In this document: in pieces, positions 24,225-33,462 of the stretch
Numbering within the stretch: position 1 is the stretch's first letter
Layout: each line of letters starts with the position of its first letter
Origin: Campylobacter gracilis
GTDB taxonomy: Bacteria > Campylobacterota > Campylobacteria > Campylobacterales > Campylobacteraceae
Assembly: GCF_018374135.1 (NCBI RefSeq)
Contig: NZ_JAHAFS010000007.1
Coordinates: forward strand, 28,482-92,481
Length of the DNA stretch: 64,000 bases
Reading direction: 5' to 3'
Position numbers and translations under genes: made by a program
The notes under the pieces: generated by a model
The model's input: only the letters and a program-made list of their open reading frames with translations
The model's database searches: none
What the model was told of the DNA's origin: nothing

Positions 24225-24997
24225 CTATGCTCTCGTAGGAATTTTTTCTTAGATAGTAGAGCTAACGCCGATAGCAGCGATAGGGCCAGCATCAGCCAAA
24301 AGCCAAGAGCCGGATATGAATGGGTAGTAAAATGTGCCACGCTACCGTCGCCAAATGCTGTAGGCATAAAAGGCTTTATTTTAAACGCGCCCCAGTCTTG
24401 CAGGTTGTGCCCAAACCAATACAGCCAGCCTACGTAGCAGCCGATGAAAATAAGCGGCGCAATGATCGGCAGGATCATAAGCAGAGTCTGTCCCTTGCCG
24501 TCGTAGTACAAAAACGCAAGCATGCCGATCGTCGCGATTATGAGATAATACGGCGATAGCGAGTGCTCGAGCGTACCTCCGCGCCAGACGGGATACATGC
24601 CGATATAGTGATTTAGGGTATTCATCTCGCCGACATCGCCGCTAAAGCCGTCAACGTGGACGTAAAGTGGAATTCCATCGGGGAAGGCCTCTTTTGGATA
24701 GTTCGGCGCTTCAAGTGAAATTTTCCACACCGGTATGCTAGGAACTCCCACTTCAAATTTATGCTCCAGCATCGCGCCTAGATCATTTTTAACATCACTA
24801 GGAATTAGGTGATTTTTATACGATGCTTTTGTATAAAAATTCCATATCGGTGCGGAGTATGCGGGCAGCTGCGAGACGCTGCTAACCTGCCCCGATACGA
24901 TTTTGCCTTGGACTTTGAAAAATCCGAGCGTAGGGATGGTAAAAGCGACCGTCATAATAAGCAGCGCTAAAATCGCGTAAATTTTATATTTTGGCAT
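24221..24997 (-). CDS. nosB: NosB, membrane protein of epsilonproteobacterial nos clusters
   Basis: A 258-residue protein with one N-terminal helix, a periplasmic segment of about 100 residues (including SLEAPNYPKEAFPDGIP and LNHYIGMYPVWRGGTLE), then four C-terminal helices. It lies between nosZ and nosD, exactly where nosB lies in W. succinogenes. The His in LNHYIGM is a possible metal ligand. The role of NosB is not well established; a link to NosZ maturation is assumed from conservation of order. Confidence 0.8.
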   Translation of the reverse strand: MPKYKIYAILALLIMTVAFTIPTLGFFKVQGKIVSGQVSSVSQLPAYSAPIWNFYTKASYKNHLIPSDVKNDLGAMLEHKFEVGVPSIPVWKISLEAPNYPKEAFPDGIPLYVHVDGFSGDVGEMNTLNHYIGMYPVWRGGTLEHSLSPYYLIIATIGMLAFLYYDGKGQTLLMILPIIAPLIFIGCYVGWLYWFGHNLQDWGAFKIKPFMPTAFGDGSVAHFTTHSYPALGFWLMLALSLLSALALLSKKKFLREHR

Positions 24998-25039
24998 TTC
25001 ATCTCCTTTAAATTCTCCCCCTTGCGGGGGAGAGTGGGG

Positions 25040-27631
25040 CTAGTTAAGACCCGCGTTCTCATCGACCCATTTTAGGTATTCGATGATATCTTTGATCTCT
25101 TCGTCTTTCATATGCTGATTTGGCATGCGAAGGTTGAAGTAATTTATCATTGCCTTAACGTAGTCGTCTTCGTAGAATTTAGCAGGATCTTTGATAAAAT
25201 CAGCTACCCATTTCTCGCCGTTTTCGTGGCGGAGTAGGACGCCCGTTAGATCAGGACCGGAGCTTACTTGACCGATGACGTGGCAGCCGTTGCAGCCTCC
25301 GCGTAGGTAGGCCTTCTCGCCGTTAGATGCAGCCTCACTCATAGGAGTGGAGAGCTCGCGGATCAGGTTGTTTTTAGCGCGAAGCCCGACATCTGCGGTT
25401 TTTACTAGGTACTGCCAAACTTGACCTTCCCAAAGTATCGCGCCGTTCATATCGCCCGCTTTTACCGCGGCGTCTGCCTTGGCTTTGGTTTCAGGAATTT
25501 TGCCGTATTGATCCAGCGCGTCATCGACTAAAGCCTTGACCTTAGGATATTTCTCGTAGTTTTTCTCTTTTAAAAATTTAACAACTGATTGAATAACGTC
25601 GTCGGTGGCTTTATTAGTAGCTACTACCTTGTCGTATTCGGCTTTTAGAGCTTCTGGGCTAAGAGCTTTTAGCATAGAAGCTTTAGCTGAAGTGTATTTT
25701 TTATTCGGATCTTTTACGTATAGATATCCAAACATCTCAAGGTGCAGCGCAGAGCAGAATTCCGTGCAGTAGAAAGGAAATACGCCCTCTTTATCTGCGA
25801 TGAAATTTACGCTCGCAGTCTTACCCGGCTCAAGTGACATATGCAAATCGTAATCATCAACCGTAAAGCCGTGAGTTTCGTCCTCGGCACGCTCTAAATT
25901 TGTCATATAGATCGTTACGTTATCGTCCTTATTAACCTCGATGTGCTCAGGATTAATATGGCTGCGGATCGCAGTGGCATAGACTTTTACGTTTTTGCCA
26001 TCGCGCTCGATGCGCTCCTGACCCGCTAGCGTCATAGCAGGGTGTTGCTTGCCGGTACGAGAGTTCGTTCCCATAGTATAGGTAGGTTTCGTATGAAGCT
26101 TGCTAGCTGCGATAGAAACTACGTCGTGCGGCTCGCCAAGACCGATAGGAAGATCGTAAATCATCTCCATTTTTGGCCCCGTGATATCGATCAGCTGGTG
26201 ATTTTGCGGATGAAGCGGTCCGATAGGGTTAAATCTATCGATCGAAAGCTTATCCAGCGCGATTACGTATTTGCCGACCGGTTTTGAGGATTTGCCCTCC
26301 ATGGAATCGAGGTGACCGATGTTGTAGTGGACGTTGATTCTATCCAAAACCTTTAGCGTCTTGTAGTTCCATTTTACAATCTGGCTATCAACGTAAAGCG
26401 ATGTATAGATTACGCCATCTTGCGAATCGAAGGTGTTATGCAAAGGTCCAAGACCAAGCTCTGCTTGTCCGTGAAGCGTCTTTTGCATATCTAGGATCGG
26501 AATTCCGTATGGATCCTTGCCTGCATATTCTTTCTTATCAATTAGCTCTTTGATCTTTTTGAAATCATAAACGCTAGCGTGAGTATCTAGTTTGCCGCCG
26601 ATAATGATATAGCGACCATCAGGGCTAACATCGACGCCGTGAGGGGATTTAGCTTCAGGGATCAAAAATAGCGCTCCCGCTTTTACGGCGGCATCTATCG
26701 TAACGATCCTATGTCCGTTTACAACCTTGTAGTTTTTGCTATCTTGAGCCAGTTTTTCTAAAATTTGCCAGTTGTAAACGTGCAAGTAGTCGGTATCGTT
26801 GCGGCTCATGCCGGCTTCCATAGGAGGCAGACCCTTTTCGATGCCGCCTGTGTACATTTCGGAGTTGAAGCTGTTGGTAAACGCCCAGCCGAAGCTCTCG
26901 CCCTTACCCGCGTCACTTAGATCTTGCATATATGGAGGAAGCTCTAGAGAAAAGGATTTATTTACGTCGATTTTACCTTTGTCGTAGTCAAATTTCCATA
27001 GCGTTACCGCGCCGCGATAAACCGCCTGATACTCTTCGATCGGGTGCCAGTCATTATCAAAAGGGGCTGCGTATTGGCTGGTTTCGATGACGTATTCGGT
27101 ATTAGGCGTTACGAAAGAGCCGCCGTGATCGCTTTTGATTACGGGATTTACGACTATTTGAGTGGTTTCGAAATCGGATAAATTTATAACCGCGATTCTT
27201 GGGTTTGCCTTATCGTTGATAAAGAGATAATCGCCCACATACTCGCCGTTTTTTTCGCTGAAATTTGGATGGTGAGTATCGCCCCAGTTGATCTCTTTGC
27301 CGTTAATGGAGCCCGATCTTAAGACCGCCTTGCTCTCCTCGTCAAAGCCGTATCCCTGCCAAGGCTCCGGGGTAAATACGCCGATATATTTGTAGATCCT
27401 CATCGACGGCACGCCGTAAACGAGCACCTGTCCGCTTTGACCGCCAGAGGAGAAGACCATATAATCGTCCTTCCTACCAGTCGGCTGATAGGTCTTAGCC
27501 GCCGCCAAAACGTCCTTTTCGCTTAAATTTCGTTCTTTCATCACGCGCTCTAGGTCGCTATCTGCGGCACACAGGGCGCTTGCGGCGAACAAAACCGAGC
27601 CCAAAAGCACGGGTTTGAAACTTTTTAACAT
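25040..27631 (-). CDS. nosZ: Cytochrome c nitrous oxide reductase (cNosZ, clade II)
   Basis: An 863-residue reductase of N2O to N2. A Sec, not Tat, signal peptide (residues 1-22) marks the clade II type. The seven-bladed propeller holds CuZ histidines in THHPNF, KSPHGVDV, LGPLHNTF, GHLDS, PLHPQNH and GEPHDVV. The CuA site is CTEFCSALHLEM (C622, C626, H630, M633). A C-terminal monohaem cytochrome domain follows (CNGCH at 780-784), the fusion typical of Wolinella and Campylobacter. The ribosome site is AAAGGA. It leads nosB to nosL and is preceded by a NapL-like gene 12 bases upstream. Confidence 0.97.
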   Translation of the reverse strand: MLKSFKPVLLGSVLFAASALCAADSDLERVMKERNLSEKDVLAAAKTYQPTGRKDDYMVFSSGGQSGQVLVYGVPSMRIYKYIGVFTPEPWQGYGFDEESKAVLRSGSINGKEINWGDTHHPNFSEKNGEYVGDYLFINDKANPRIAVINLSDFETTQIVVNPVIKSDHGGSFVTPNTEYVIETSQYAAPFDNDWHPIEEYQAVYRGAVTLWKFDYDKGKIDVNKSFSLELPPYMQDLSDAGKGESFGWAFTNSFNSEMYTGGIEKGLPPMEAGMSRNDTDYLHVYNWQILEKLAQDSKNYKVVNGHRIVTIDAAVKAGALFLIPEAKSPHGVDVSPDGRYIIIGGKLDTHASVYDFKKIKELIDKKEYAGKDPYGIPILDMQKTLHGQAELGLGPLHNTFDSQDGVIYTSLYVDSQIVKWNYKTLKVLDRINVHYNIGHLDSMEGKSSKPVGKYVIALDKLSIDRFNPIGPLHPQNHQLIDITGPKMEMIYDLPIGLGEPHDVVSIAASKLHTKPTYTMGTNSRTGKQHPAMTLAGQERIERDGKNVKVYATAIRSHINPEHIEVNKDDNVTIYMTNLERAEDETHGFTVDDYDLHMSLEPGKTASVNFIADKEGVFPFYCTEFCSALHLEMFGYLYVKDPNKKYTSAKASMLKALSPEALKAEYDKVVATNKATDDVIQSVVKFLKEKNYEKYPKVKALVDDALDQYGKIPETKAKADAAVKAGDMNGAILWEGQVWQYLVKTADVGLRAKNNLIRELSTPMSEAASNGEKAYLRGGCNGCHVIGQVSSGPDLTGVLLRHENGEKWVADFIKDPAKFYEDDYVKAMINYFNLRMPNQHMKDEEIKDIIEYLKWVDENAGLN

Positions 27632-27643
27632 ACTAATCCTTTC

Positions 27644-28801
27644 TTAGAATTTTAAAATTTTACCTGATTTGCTGACTACGAGGATCGCTTCCCCGTCTGC
27701 GTACATCGCTAAAAATTCGCTTTTTAAATCCACAACCTCCTTTAATCCTGCTTTTTGATTTTCGTAAATTTTATCTTTAGTAGCGATAAACTGTGTGCTG
27801 CGGGCGCACACGATGGATTTGATCCAAGAGCCCACGCTTTTGCGCTCGCTGCTTTTTAAATTTATAAAGCTCCCCTCTATATCGCCCGCAAACAGTGTCC
27901 CGTCGCAGTCTGCAAGAGCAGTGGCGATAGAGCCGCTTAAATTTTTATCGCCAGCTTCGGCTGAAATTTCGCTTCGAGTTTTAAGCCCCTCGTCTTGAAA
28001 TTTTGCGTCTTTGAATTCTGAGCTTTGAAATTCCGCGCTCTTTGCGCCGCTAGCTTTCGTTTCGTTTGGCTCAGAGGCTTGCACGATTTTCGTGCTATTA
28101 AATTCCGCATCTTTAAATTTCACGCTACCAAGCTCTCCCTGCGCAGCGCGATTAGGCGCTGTATCGCTGCCGCTAAATTTAGTCGCGACAAGATCTGCGC
28201 TAAAACAGGCTACGCCGTTCCAGCTTGCGACGCAAAGTCCGTTAGCGTCTAGGCTAACGGCATTGATCCTGCCGTAATTAAGCGAAATTCCGCGCGGCCC
28301 GTCGGGGATGGAATTTTTATTCAAAGATTGCCCGTTTGCGGTGGAATTCTCACCTGGGGCATAACCGCCATCCGCGCTGTTATCAGAGTCTTCGTCTAAT
28401 CTTATTAGTTGATTCTTATCCACTACCGCGTAAATCGCGTCTTTTGCGGCATAAATCGCGTCTATTTGGGCTGTGCCGCTACGCCTTGTCTTAAGCGCGC
28501 CTAAAAACTTTAATCTGTCATTTAGCACCGCGATTTCGGCTCCGCCCCAAGCTAGATAAATTTTGCCGTTTTTAAAATTTAGAGCCGTGATTTCGTTATC
28601 GCTGTATTTTTGCGCGAACTCCACATCCCATTTAGCAGTATCAAACATCCTAAGCTCGCCGCCACTGCCGCATAAAAGCAGTCGGTGCGAGCTTGCGTCG
28701 AATGCGCCCAGACGCAGCGTGGCATTTAAATCAAAGCTGCCAGCTGCCGCCATCTGCGATAAACAAATCAAAAAGGCAATACAAAATTTTTTAAAATTCA
28801 T
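27644..28801 (-). CDS. NapL-like periplasmic beta-propeller, first gene of the nos transcript
   Basis: A 385-residue exported protein (signal peptide residues 1-20, cleavage after MAAAG) made of short propeller-like repeats (LLLCGSGGELRMFDTAKW, IYLAWGGAEIAVLND, LFAGDIEGSFINL). It resembles NapL-type proteins of epsilonproteobacteria. It is interrupted by two low-complexity linkers, about residues 143-170 (Asn/Ser/Gly) and about 225-290 (Ala/Glu/Lys with repeated AEF, SEF and AKF units). The linkers are encoded by GAATTT/GAATTC-rich DNA. It ends 12 bases before nosZ, so joint expression is likely. Its function is unknown; it may support maturation or electron supply. Confidence 0.65.
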   Translation of the reverse strand: MNFKKFCIAFLICLSQMAAAGSFDLNATLRLGAFDASSHRLLLCGSGGELRMFDTAKWDVEFAQKYSDNEITALNFKNGKIYLAWGGAEIAVLNDRLKFLGALKTRRSGTAQIDAIYAAKDAIYAVVDKNQLIRLDEDSDNSADGGYAPGENSTANGQSLNKNSIPDGPRGISLNYGRINAVSLDANGLCVASWNGVACFSADLVATKFSGSDTAPNRAAQGELGSVKFKDAEFNSTKIVQASEPNETKASGAKSAEFQSSEFKDAKFQDEGLKTRSEISAEAGDKNLSGSIATALADCDGTLFAGDIEGSFINLKSSERKSVGSWIKSIVCARSTQFIATKDKIYENQKAGLKEVVDLKSEFLAMYADGEAILVVSKSGKILKF

Positions 28802-29053
28802 CTTAATCCACTCTTTGCGAAATGATACTCCTCCAAGGCTTAAAAATCGGTTTAAAGCTTGAGCTATAATGAAATTCTAAGTTTTCTTAAAAGTTGCGAA
28901 ATTCTATGATATAAAAACAGCTCTAAGTGAAATTTTATTTTCGCATTTTGCTATATAAATTCCGCTTTAAAATTATAATTTCAGTAAATTTTTATTTCGA
29001 CAGATTTTTACAATTCGTAATGCTCCTTTAATTTTGTTTAAATAAAAAGTTAG

Positions 29054-29059
29054 TATAAT
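29054..29059 (+). promoter_or_regulatory. Extended -10 element for the Dcu gene
   Basis: TATAAT with a preceding TTAG lies 38 bases before the start codon at 29098, followed by AAGGAGA. The 296-bp region 28802-29097 separates this gene from the divergent NapL-nos operon and must hold both promoters; another TATAAT on the + strand occurs near 28865. I saw no convincing FNR/NssR-type palindrome by eye. Confidence 0.5.
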
Positions 29060-29097
29060 CGCCAAAGTTTGTTTTAAATTTTATTGAAGGAGAAACT

Positions 29098-30765
29098 ATG
29101 GAGTTTCTGACAAGTTTGTCTGAAAGTACTCAATTCTTTTTGCAGCTCATTATAGTCTTGGGCTGTTTATTTTACGGTGCTAAAAAAGGCGGTATGGCGC
29201 TGGGAATTCTAGGCGGTATAGGCTTAGTGATCTTAGTGTTTGGATTTAAATTAGAGCCGGGTAAGCCGGCAGTAGACGTTATTTTAACTATCCTCGCAGT
29301 TGTCGTAGCAAGTGCAACGCTACAGGCTACGGGAGGACTTGACGTAATGCTTCAAATAGCGGAGAAATTGCTTCGTAAGCATCCGAAGATGGTTTGTATC
29401 ATCGCTCCAACTGTTGCGTGGACGCTTACAATCTTATGCGGAACGGGACACACCGTATATACGCTGCTTCCGATCATTTATGACGTAGCTATTAAAAATG
29501 GAATTCGCCCTGAGCGCCCGATGGCTGCTTCTACGATCTCCTCGCAGCTTGCTATCATCGCTAGCCCCGTTTCGGTTGCCGGCGTTTCGATGGTCGCGAT
29601 CTTACTAGGGCAAGGCGTGCATATCGAGGGCTTTAGTACGTATTTGGATCTACTTAAATTAACTATCCCTTCTACTTTCATCGGTATGCTTGCGATCGGA
29701 ACGTGGTCGATTTTTAGAGGTAAAGATCTAGATAAAGATCCGGAATTTCAAGAAAAGATCAAAGATCCAGAGCAGAAAAAATATATCTACGGCGAAAGCA
29801 CGACCTTGTTAGGTCAAAAGCTTCCTAGGATTAAGTGGATCTGCATGTGGATATTCTTAGCCACTATTGCGCTAGTTGCGGTTTTAGGTTACGAAAAAAG
29901 CTTGCGCCCTGCGTGGACTAAAAATGTCCCTGGAAAATCTGTAGAGATCATCGTCGATAAAAAAACGGTCAAAAATATCACGATCAAAGATGGTCAGGTC
30001 ATCTCCATGGTGGATGGCGGTAAGGTCGTCTCAAACGTCAAAGAGTCTAAAGCCAAAGATGCGACGAAATTTAATAGCGTCGAAATTTACGACAAAGATA
30101 AAAAGCTAGCTCAAAGCATCGTCGCTCAAGACGGAAATGTAGTAATTACGACAGGTGATAAGAGCGAGAGCATCGCAAACGCAAGTATAGTCGTAAAAGA
30201 TACTATGAAAAAGACCACAAATTTAAATATGGTCTTAACCATTCAAATTTTCATGCTCCTAGCGGCGTCCATCATGATGATCGCTTCGGGTATTAAAGCG
30301 GGCAATATCGCTAAAAACGAAATTTTTCATAGCGGTATGATCGCGCTCGTAGCCATTTATGGAATTTCATGGATGGCAGAGACTATGTTTACTGCTCATA
30401 TCGAAATGCTTAAAGCGTCGCTAGGTAAGGTCGTTATGGCGTATCCGTGGACATATGTCATCGTTTCGTTGCTAATTAGTAAATTCCTTAACTCTCAAGC
30501 AGCAGCGGTTGCTACTTTCGTACCGCTAGCGGTTAGCATCGGTATTGATCCGGGCCTTATTATTGCGTTTGCACCGGCTTGCTACGGATACTATATCCTA
30601 CCTACCTATCCGAGCGATCTTGCGGCGATCCAGTTCGACCGCTCCGGCACTACGCACATCGGTAAATTCGTCATCAACCACAGCTTCATTTTCCCTGGGC
30701 TAATAGGTGTTCTTACTTCATGTGCGATGGGCTTTATCTTCGCTCATATTTACGGCTATTTATAA
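29098..30765 (+). CDS. Anaerobic C4-dicarboxylate transporter, Dcu family, with an extra domain
   Basis: A 555-residue Dcu-type carrier that would exchange fumarate, malate or aspartate for succinate during anaerobic growth. Family blocks include GGLDVMLQIAEKLLRKHPK, CGTGHTVYTLLPIIYDVAIK, RPERPMAASTISSQLAIIA near the N-terminus and ILPTYPSDLAAIQFD and IGKFVINHSF near the C-terminus. Normal members have about 440-450 residues. The extra 95-100 lie at about 275-372, between two membrane helices. They look like a soluble beta-rich domain (many short V/I/K strands with GxV turns). It has its own promoter and a downstream hairpin, so it is probably a single-gene unit. Confidence 0.9.
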   Translation: MEFLTSLSESTQFFLQLIIVLGCLFYGAKKGGMALGILGGIGLVILVFGFKLEPGKPAVDVILTILAVVVASATLQATGGLDVMLQIAEKLLRKHPKMVCIIAPTVAWTLTILCGTGHTVYTLLPIIYDVAIKNGIRPERPMAASTISSQLAIIASPVSVAGVSMVAILLGQGVHIEGFSTYLDLLKLTIPSTFIGMLAIGTWSIFRGKDLDKDPEFQEKIKDPEQKKYIYGESTTLLGQKLPRIKWICMWIFLATIALVAVLGYEKSLRPAWTKNVPGKSVEIIVDKKTVKNITIKDGQVISMVDGGKVVSNVKESKAKDATKFNSVEIYDKDKKLAQSIVAQDGNVVITTGDKSESIANASIVVKDTMKKTTNLNMVLTIQIFMLLAASIMMIASGIKAGNIAKNEIFHSGMIALVAIYGISWMAETMFTAHIEMLKASLGKVVMAYPWTYVIVSLLISKFLNSQAAAVATFVPLAVSIGIDPGLIIAFAPACYGYYILPTYPSDLAAIQFDRSGTTHIGKFVINHSFIFPGLIGVLTSCAMGFIFAHIYGYL

Positions 30766-30772
30766 TAGTTGC

Positions 30773-30797
30773 GCTCGCGGGCATATGGCTCGCGAGC
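30773..30797 (+). terminator. Terminator after the Dcu gene
   Basis: A 7-bp perfect stem (GCTCGCG/CGCGAGC) with an 11-base loop starts 8 bases after the stop codon and is followed by TTTAAATTTT. Confidence 0.65.
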
Positions 30798-30939
30798 TTT
30801 AAATTTTAAATCCCAGCGGCTTTTTAAAATTTTATAAAATTTTGAAATTTTAAATGCTCTAAATTTTTTAAATTCTAAAGCTTTCTAAATTCCGTTCATA
30901 ACCCGCGCGAGGCTAATTCGTTTTAAATAAAATTTACGT

Positions 30940-30945
30940 TATAAT
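30940..30945 (+). promoter_or_regulatory. -10 element for the lar operon
   Basis: TATAAT lies 28 bases before the larA start, with a T/A-rich stretch upstream and a strong AGGAGG ribosome site downstream. No nickel-regulator site was recognised. Confidence 0.5.
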
Positions 30946-30973
30946 CCCGCCAAATTCCACACAGGAGGCAGAT

Positions 30974-32224
30974 ATGCAAATCCCTATCGCATACGGCAAA
31001 GATGATCATCTAAATCTAGAGATAAACGAGAAAAATTTGCTCGGCGTTTTTGATCCAAACCCCGTGGCTAAATTTGACGAAACGGCGCTCATCGCAAAGG
31101 CTTTGGCAAATCCGATAAATCAAAAAAGCTTTGACGAGTTTATAGCAGGCGATGAAAAGATCGTAATCATCGTAAACGACGGCACGAGACCTACGCCGAC
31201 GGCAAAAATTTTAAAGCAAATTTATCCGAAAATCCGCGAGAAAAATAAAATTTTTATCATCGCCACCGGCTGCCATAGAGAGGGCACACAGGAAGAATAC
31301 GAGATGATCTTCGGCAAAGAAATTTACGCGGAGATCAGAGCTAAAAACGAAGTTCACGATCATGACTCCAAGCACGACGAGATGGTATTTTTAGGCGAGT
31401 CCAAAAACGGCACGCAGATGTATCTAAACAAAATCGTAGCAGAAGCCAAAAAAGTAATCGTCATAGGCTCGGTTGAGCCTCACTATTTTGCGGGCTACAC
31501 GGGCGGCAGAAAGGCATTTTTGCCGGGCACGGCGTCGTATGAGAGTATCACGCAAAACCACAAACTAGCTCTTAGCTCCGACGCGCAAGCTCTGCGCCTA
31601 GAGGGCAACCCAGTGCACGAGGATATGATCGATGCGATGAAAGTTCTTGCGCATATCGACGTTTTTTCGATCCAGACGGTGCTTGATAGCGAGCACGGCG
31701 TGTATTACGCAAGCGCGGGCGATTTGAACGACAGCTTTTACGACTGCGTGAAAAAGGCCGACGAGGTATTTTGCGTAAATATCCCGCGCAAGGCCGAAAT
31801 TGTGATCTCGGTCGCGCCCTATCCGATGGACGTCGATCTCTATCAGGCGCAAAAAGCCCTAGATAACGGCAAACTAGCACTCGCGGAGGATGGAATTTTA
31901 ATAATGGTCGCAAAGTGCCGCACGGGCATCGGACCAAAGCCGTTTTTTGACCTGATGGCCTCCGCCGACACGCCTAAAAAGGTGCTAGAAAAGATCAGCG
32001 CGGGCTTTAAGCTCGGCTATCACAAGGCAGCTAAAATGGCTGAAATATCGCTCTGGGCGCAGACCTGGGCGGTGAGCGATCTTAGCGACGATGAGATGCG
32101 AGCCGTGCATCTAAAGCCATACCACGACATCCAAAAGGCCGTGGACGACGCGCTCGCGCAAAAGGGCGCGGACGCAAAAATCATCATCCTGCCGTTTGGC
32201 TCGATGACGGTGCCTAAGGCGTAA
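30974..32224 (+). CDS. larA: LarA, nickel-dependent lactate racemase family
   Basis: A 416-residue cytoplasmic enzyme that interconverts D- and L-lactate (or another 2-hydroxyacid) with the nickel-pincer nucleotide. All known active-site positions are present: Arg72 in DGTRPTP, His101 in TGCHREG, His170 in SVEPHYFAGYTGGRKAF, the cofactor-binding Lys180 in GGRKAFLPG and His196 in QNHKL. Length is normal. It heads a four-gene operon with the cofactor genes larC, larE and larB, which supports true racemase activity, although LarA homologs can act on other substrates such as malate. Confidence 0.93.
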   Translation: MQIPIAYGKDDHLNLEINEKNLLGVFDPNPVAKFDETALIAKALANPINQKSFDEFIAGDEKIVIIVNDGTRPTPTAKILKQIYPKIREKNKIFIIATGCHREGTQEEYEMIFGKEIYAEIRAKNEVHDHDSKHDEMVFLGESKNGTQMYLNKIVAEAKKVIVIGSVEPHYFAGYTGGRKAFLPGTASYESITQNHKLALSSDAQALRLEGNPVHEDMIDAMKVLAHIDVFSIQTVLDSEHGVYYASAGDLNDSFYDCVKKADEVFCVNIPRKAEIVISVAPYPMDVDLYQAQKALDNGKLALAEDGILIMVAKCRTGIGPKPFFDLMASADTPKKVLEKISAGFKLGYHKAAKMAEISLWAQTWAVSDLSDDEMRAVHLKPYHDIQKAVDDALAQKGADAKIIILPFGSMTVPKA

Positions 32225-32226
32225 GT

Positions 32227-33462
32227 TTGGCTAAAATTTTATATTACGACGCGAGCTGCGGCATCAGCGGCGATATGAACTTAGCCGCGCTGGTGGAGCT
32301 CGGCGTGGATTTTGGCTATCTTTGTGCCGAGCTAGAAAAGTTAAATTTAGCCGGCGAATTTAAGCTTGTGCGCAAAAGCGTACTAAAAAACGGTATCGCC
32401 GCGACCAAAATCGACGTCGTGCCGCTAAAATCGCAGCCTCACGCCAGAAGCTACGCGGGTATCAGGCAAATTTTAGAAAGTTCAAATTTAAGCCAGAGCT
32501 GCAAACAAAGAGCGGGCGCGATATTTCGCAGGATCGCGCAGGTCGAGGCCAAAGTCCACGGCACGGACGTAGATCAGGTGCATTTTCATGAGATCGGCGC
32601 GATAGACTCTATCGTCGATATCGCGGGCGCGGCGATCTGCTTTGAATATCTTTTTGAAAATTTAGGCGTCTCGCGCGTCGTAAGCTCCAAAATCGAGCTT
32701 GGCGGCGGCGTAGCGATTTGCGATCACGGCGAGCTTAGCGTGCCTGCGCCCGCCGTTTGCGAAATTTTAAAAGGCGTGCCCGTAAGCCTCGGGCGCGCAA
32801 ATTTCGAGATGACCACGCCAACGGGAGCGGCGATTTTAAAGGCCTGCGCGGACGAGTTTACGGACGGTGCGAGCTTTAAAATAGAAAAGATCGGCTACGG
32901 TGCAGGCGGCAAGGACGCAACGGACTTTGCAAACGTGCTTCGCGCGATGATCTGCGAGGTTGACGAGGATTTATACGAGCGAAATTTAGCCGCGCACCCT
33001 GGCTACGGCGAGGTTTGCAAGCAAATTTTAATCTCCACGAACATCGACGATATGGACGCCGAGAGCTTTGCCTTTGCGTGCGAAATTCTGCGCGAAAACG
33101 GCGCGCTAGACATCTTTAGCCGCTCTATTTTTATGAAAAAGGGGCGCATGGGCTTTGAACTAAACACGCTGTGCCGCAAGCATGACGCGCAAAATTTAAA
33201 GGATCTGATATTTACGCACACCACCGCGATCGGCGTTCGCGAAGTAGAGGTTACTAAAACCGAGCTAAAGCGCGAGTTTGCGCGGGTGCAGACGAAATTC
33301 GGCGAGATAGGGGTTAAAATTTCAGGTAGCGGCCAAACGCAAAAGGCAAAACCGGAATTTGACGACTGCAAGGCCGCGGCGCTCGCGCACGGCACGACGA
33401 TCGAGCGGGTGCGAAAAGAGGCGCTAAAAATCTATGACGAAACTAGAAAAACTAAAGGCTGA
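32227..33462 (+). CDS. larC: LarC, nickel insertion protein of the pincer cofactor
   Basis: A 411-residue protein starting at TTG two bases after the larA stop. It contains YYDASCGISGDMNLAAL, the acidic/His segment DQVHFHEIGAIDSIVDIAGA and TTPTGAAILKA, all typical of LarC (DUF111). LarC inserts Ni into P2TMN using CTP. In Lactobacillus the protein is made by ribosomal frameshifting from larC1 and larC2; here it is one continuous ORF. Its end overlaps larE by 29 bases. Confidence 0.93.
   Translation: MAKILYYDASCGISGDMNLAALVELGVDFGYLCAELEKLNLAGEFKLVRKSVLKNGIAATKIDVVPLKSQPHARSYAGIRQILESSNLSQSCKQRAGAIFRRIAQVEAKVHGTDVDQVHFHEIGAIDSIVDIAGAAICFEYLFENLGVSRVVSSKIELGGGVAICDHGELSVPAPAVCEILKGVPVSLGRANFEMTTPTGAAILKACADEFTDGASFKIEKIGYGAGGKDATDFANVLRAMICEVDEDLYERNLAAHPGYGEVCKQILISTNIDDMDAESFAFACEILRENGALDIFSRSIFMKKGRMGFELNTLCRKHDAQNLKDLIFTHTTAIGVREVEVTKTELKREFARVQTKFGEIGVKISGSGQTQKAKPEFDDCKAAALAHGTTIERVRKEALKIYDETRKTKG

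Noticed and set aside
28802..29097. FNR or NssR operator between the nos operon and Dcu
   Set aside because: I looked for a TTGA-N6-TCAA-type dyad and found none convincing by eye; a matrix search would be needed.
32227..33462. Programmed frameshift in larC as in Lactobacillus
   Set aside because: The gene is one open frame of full length, so no frameshift is needed.
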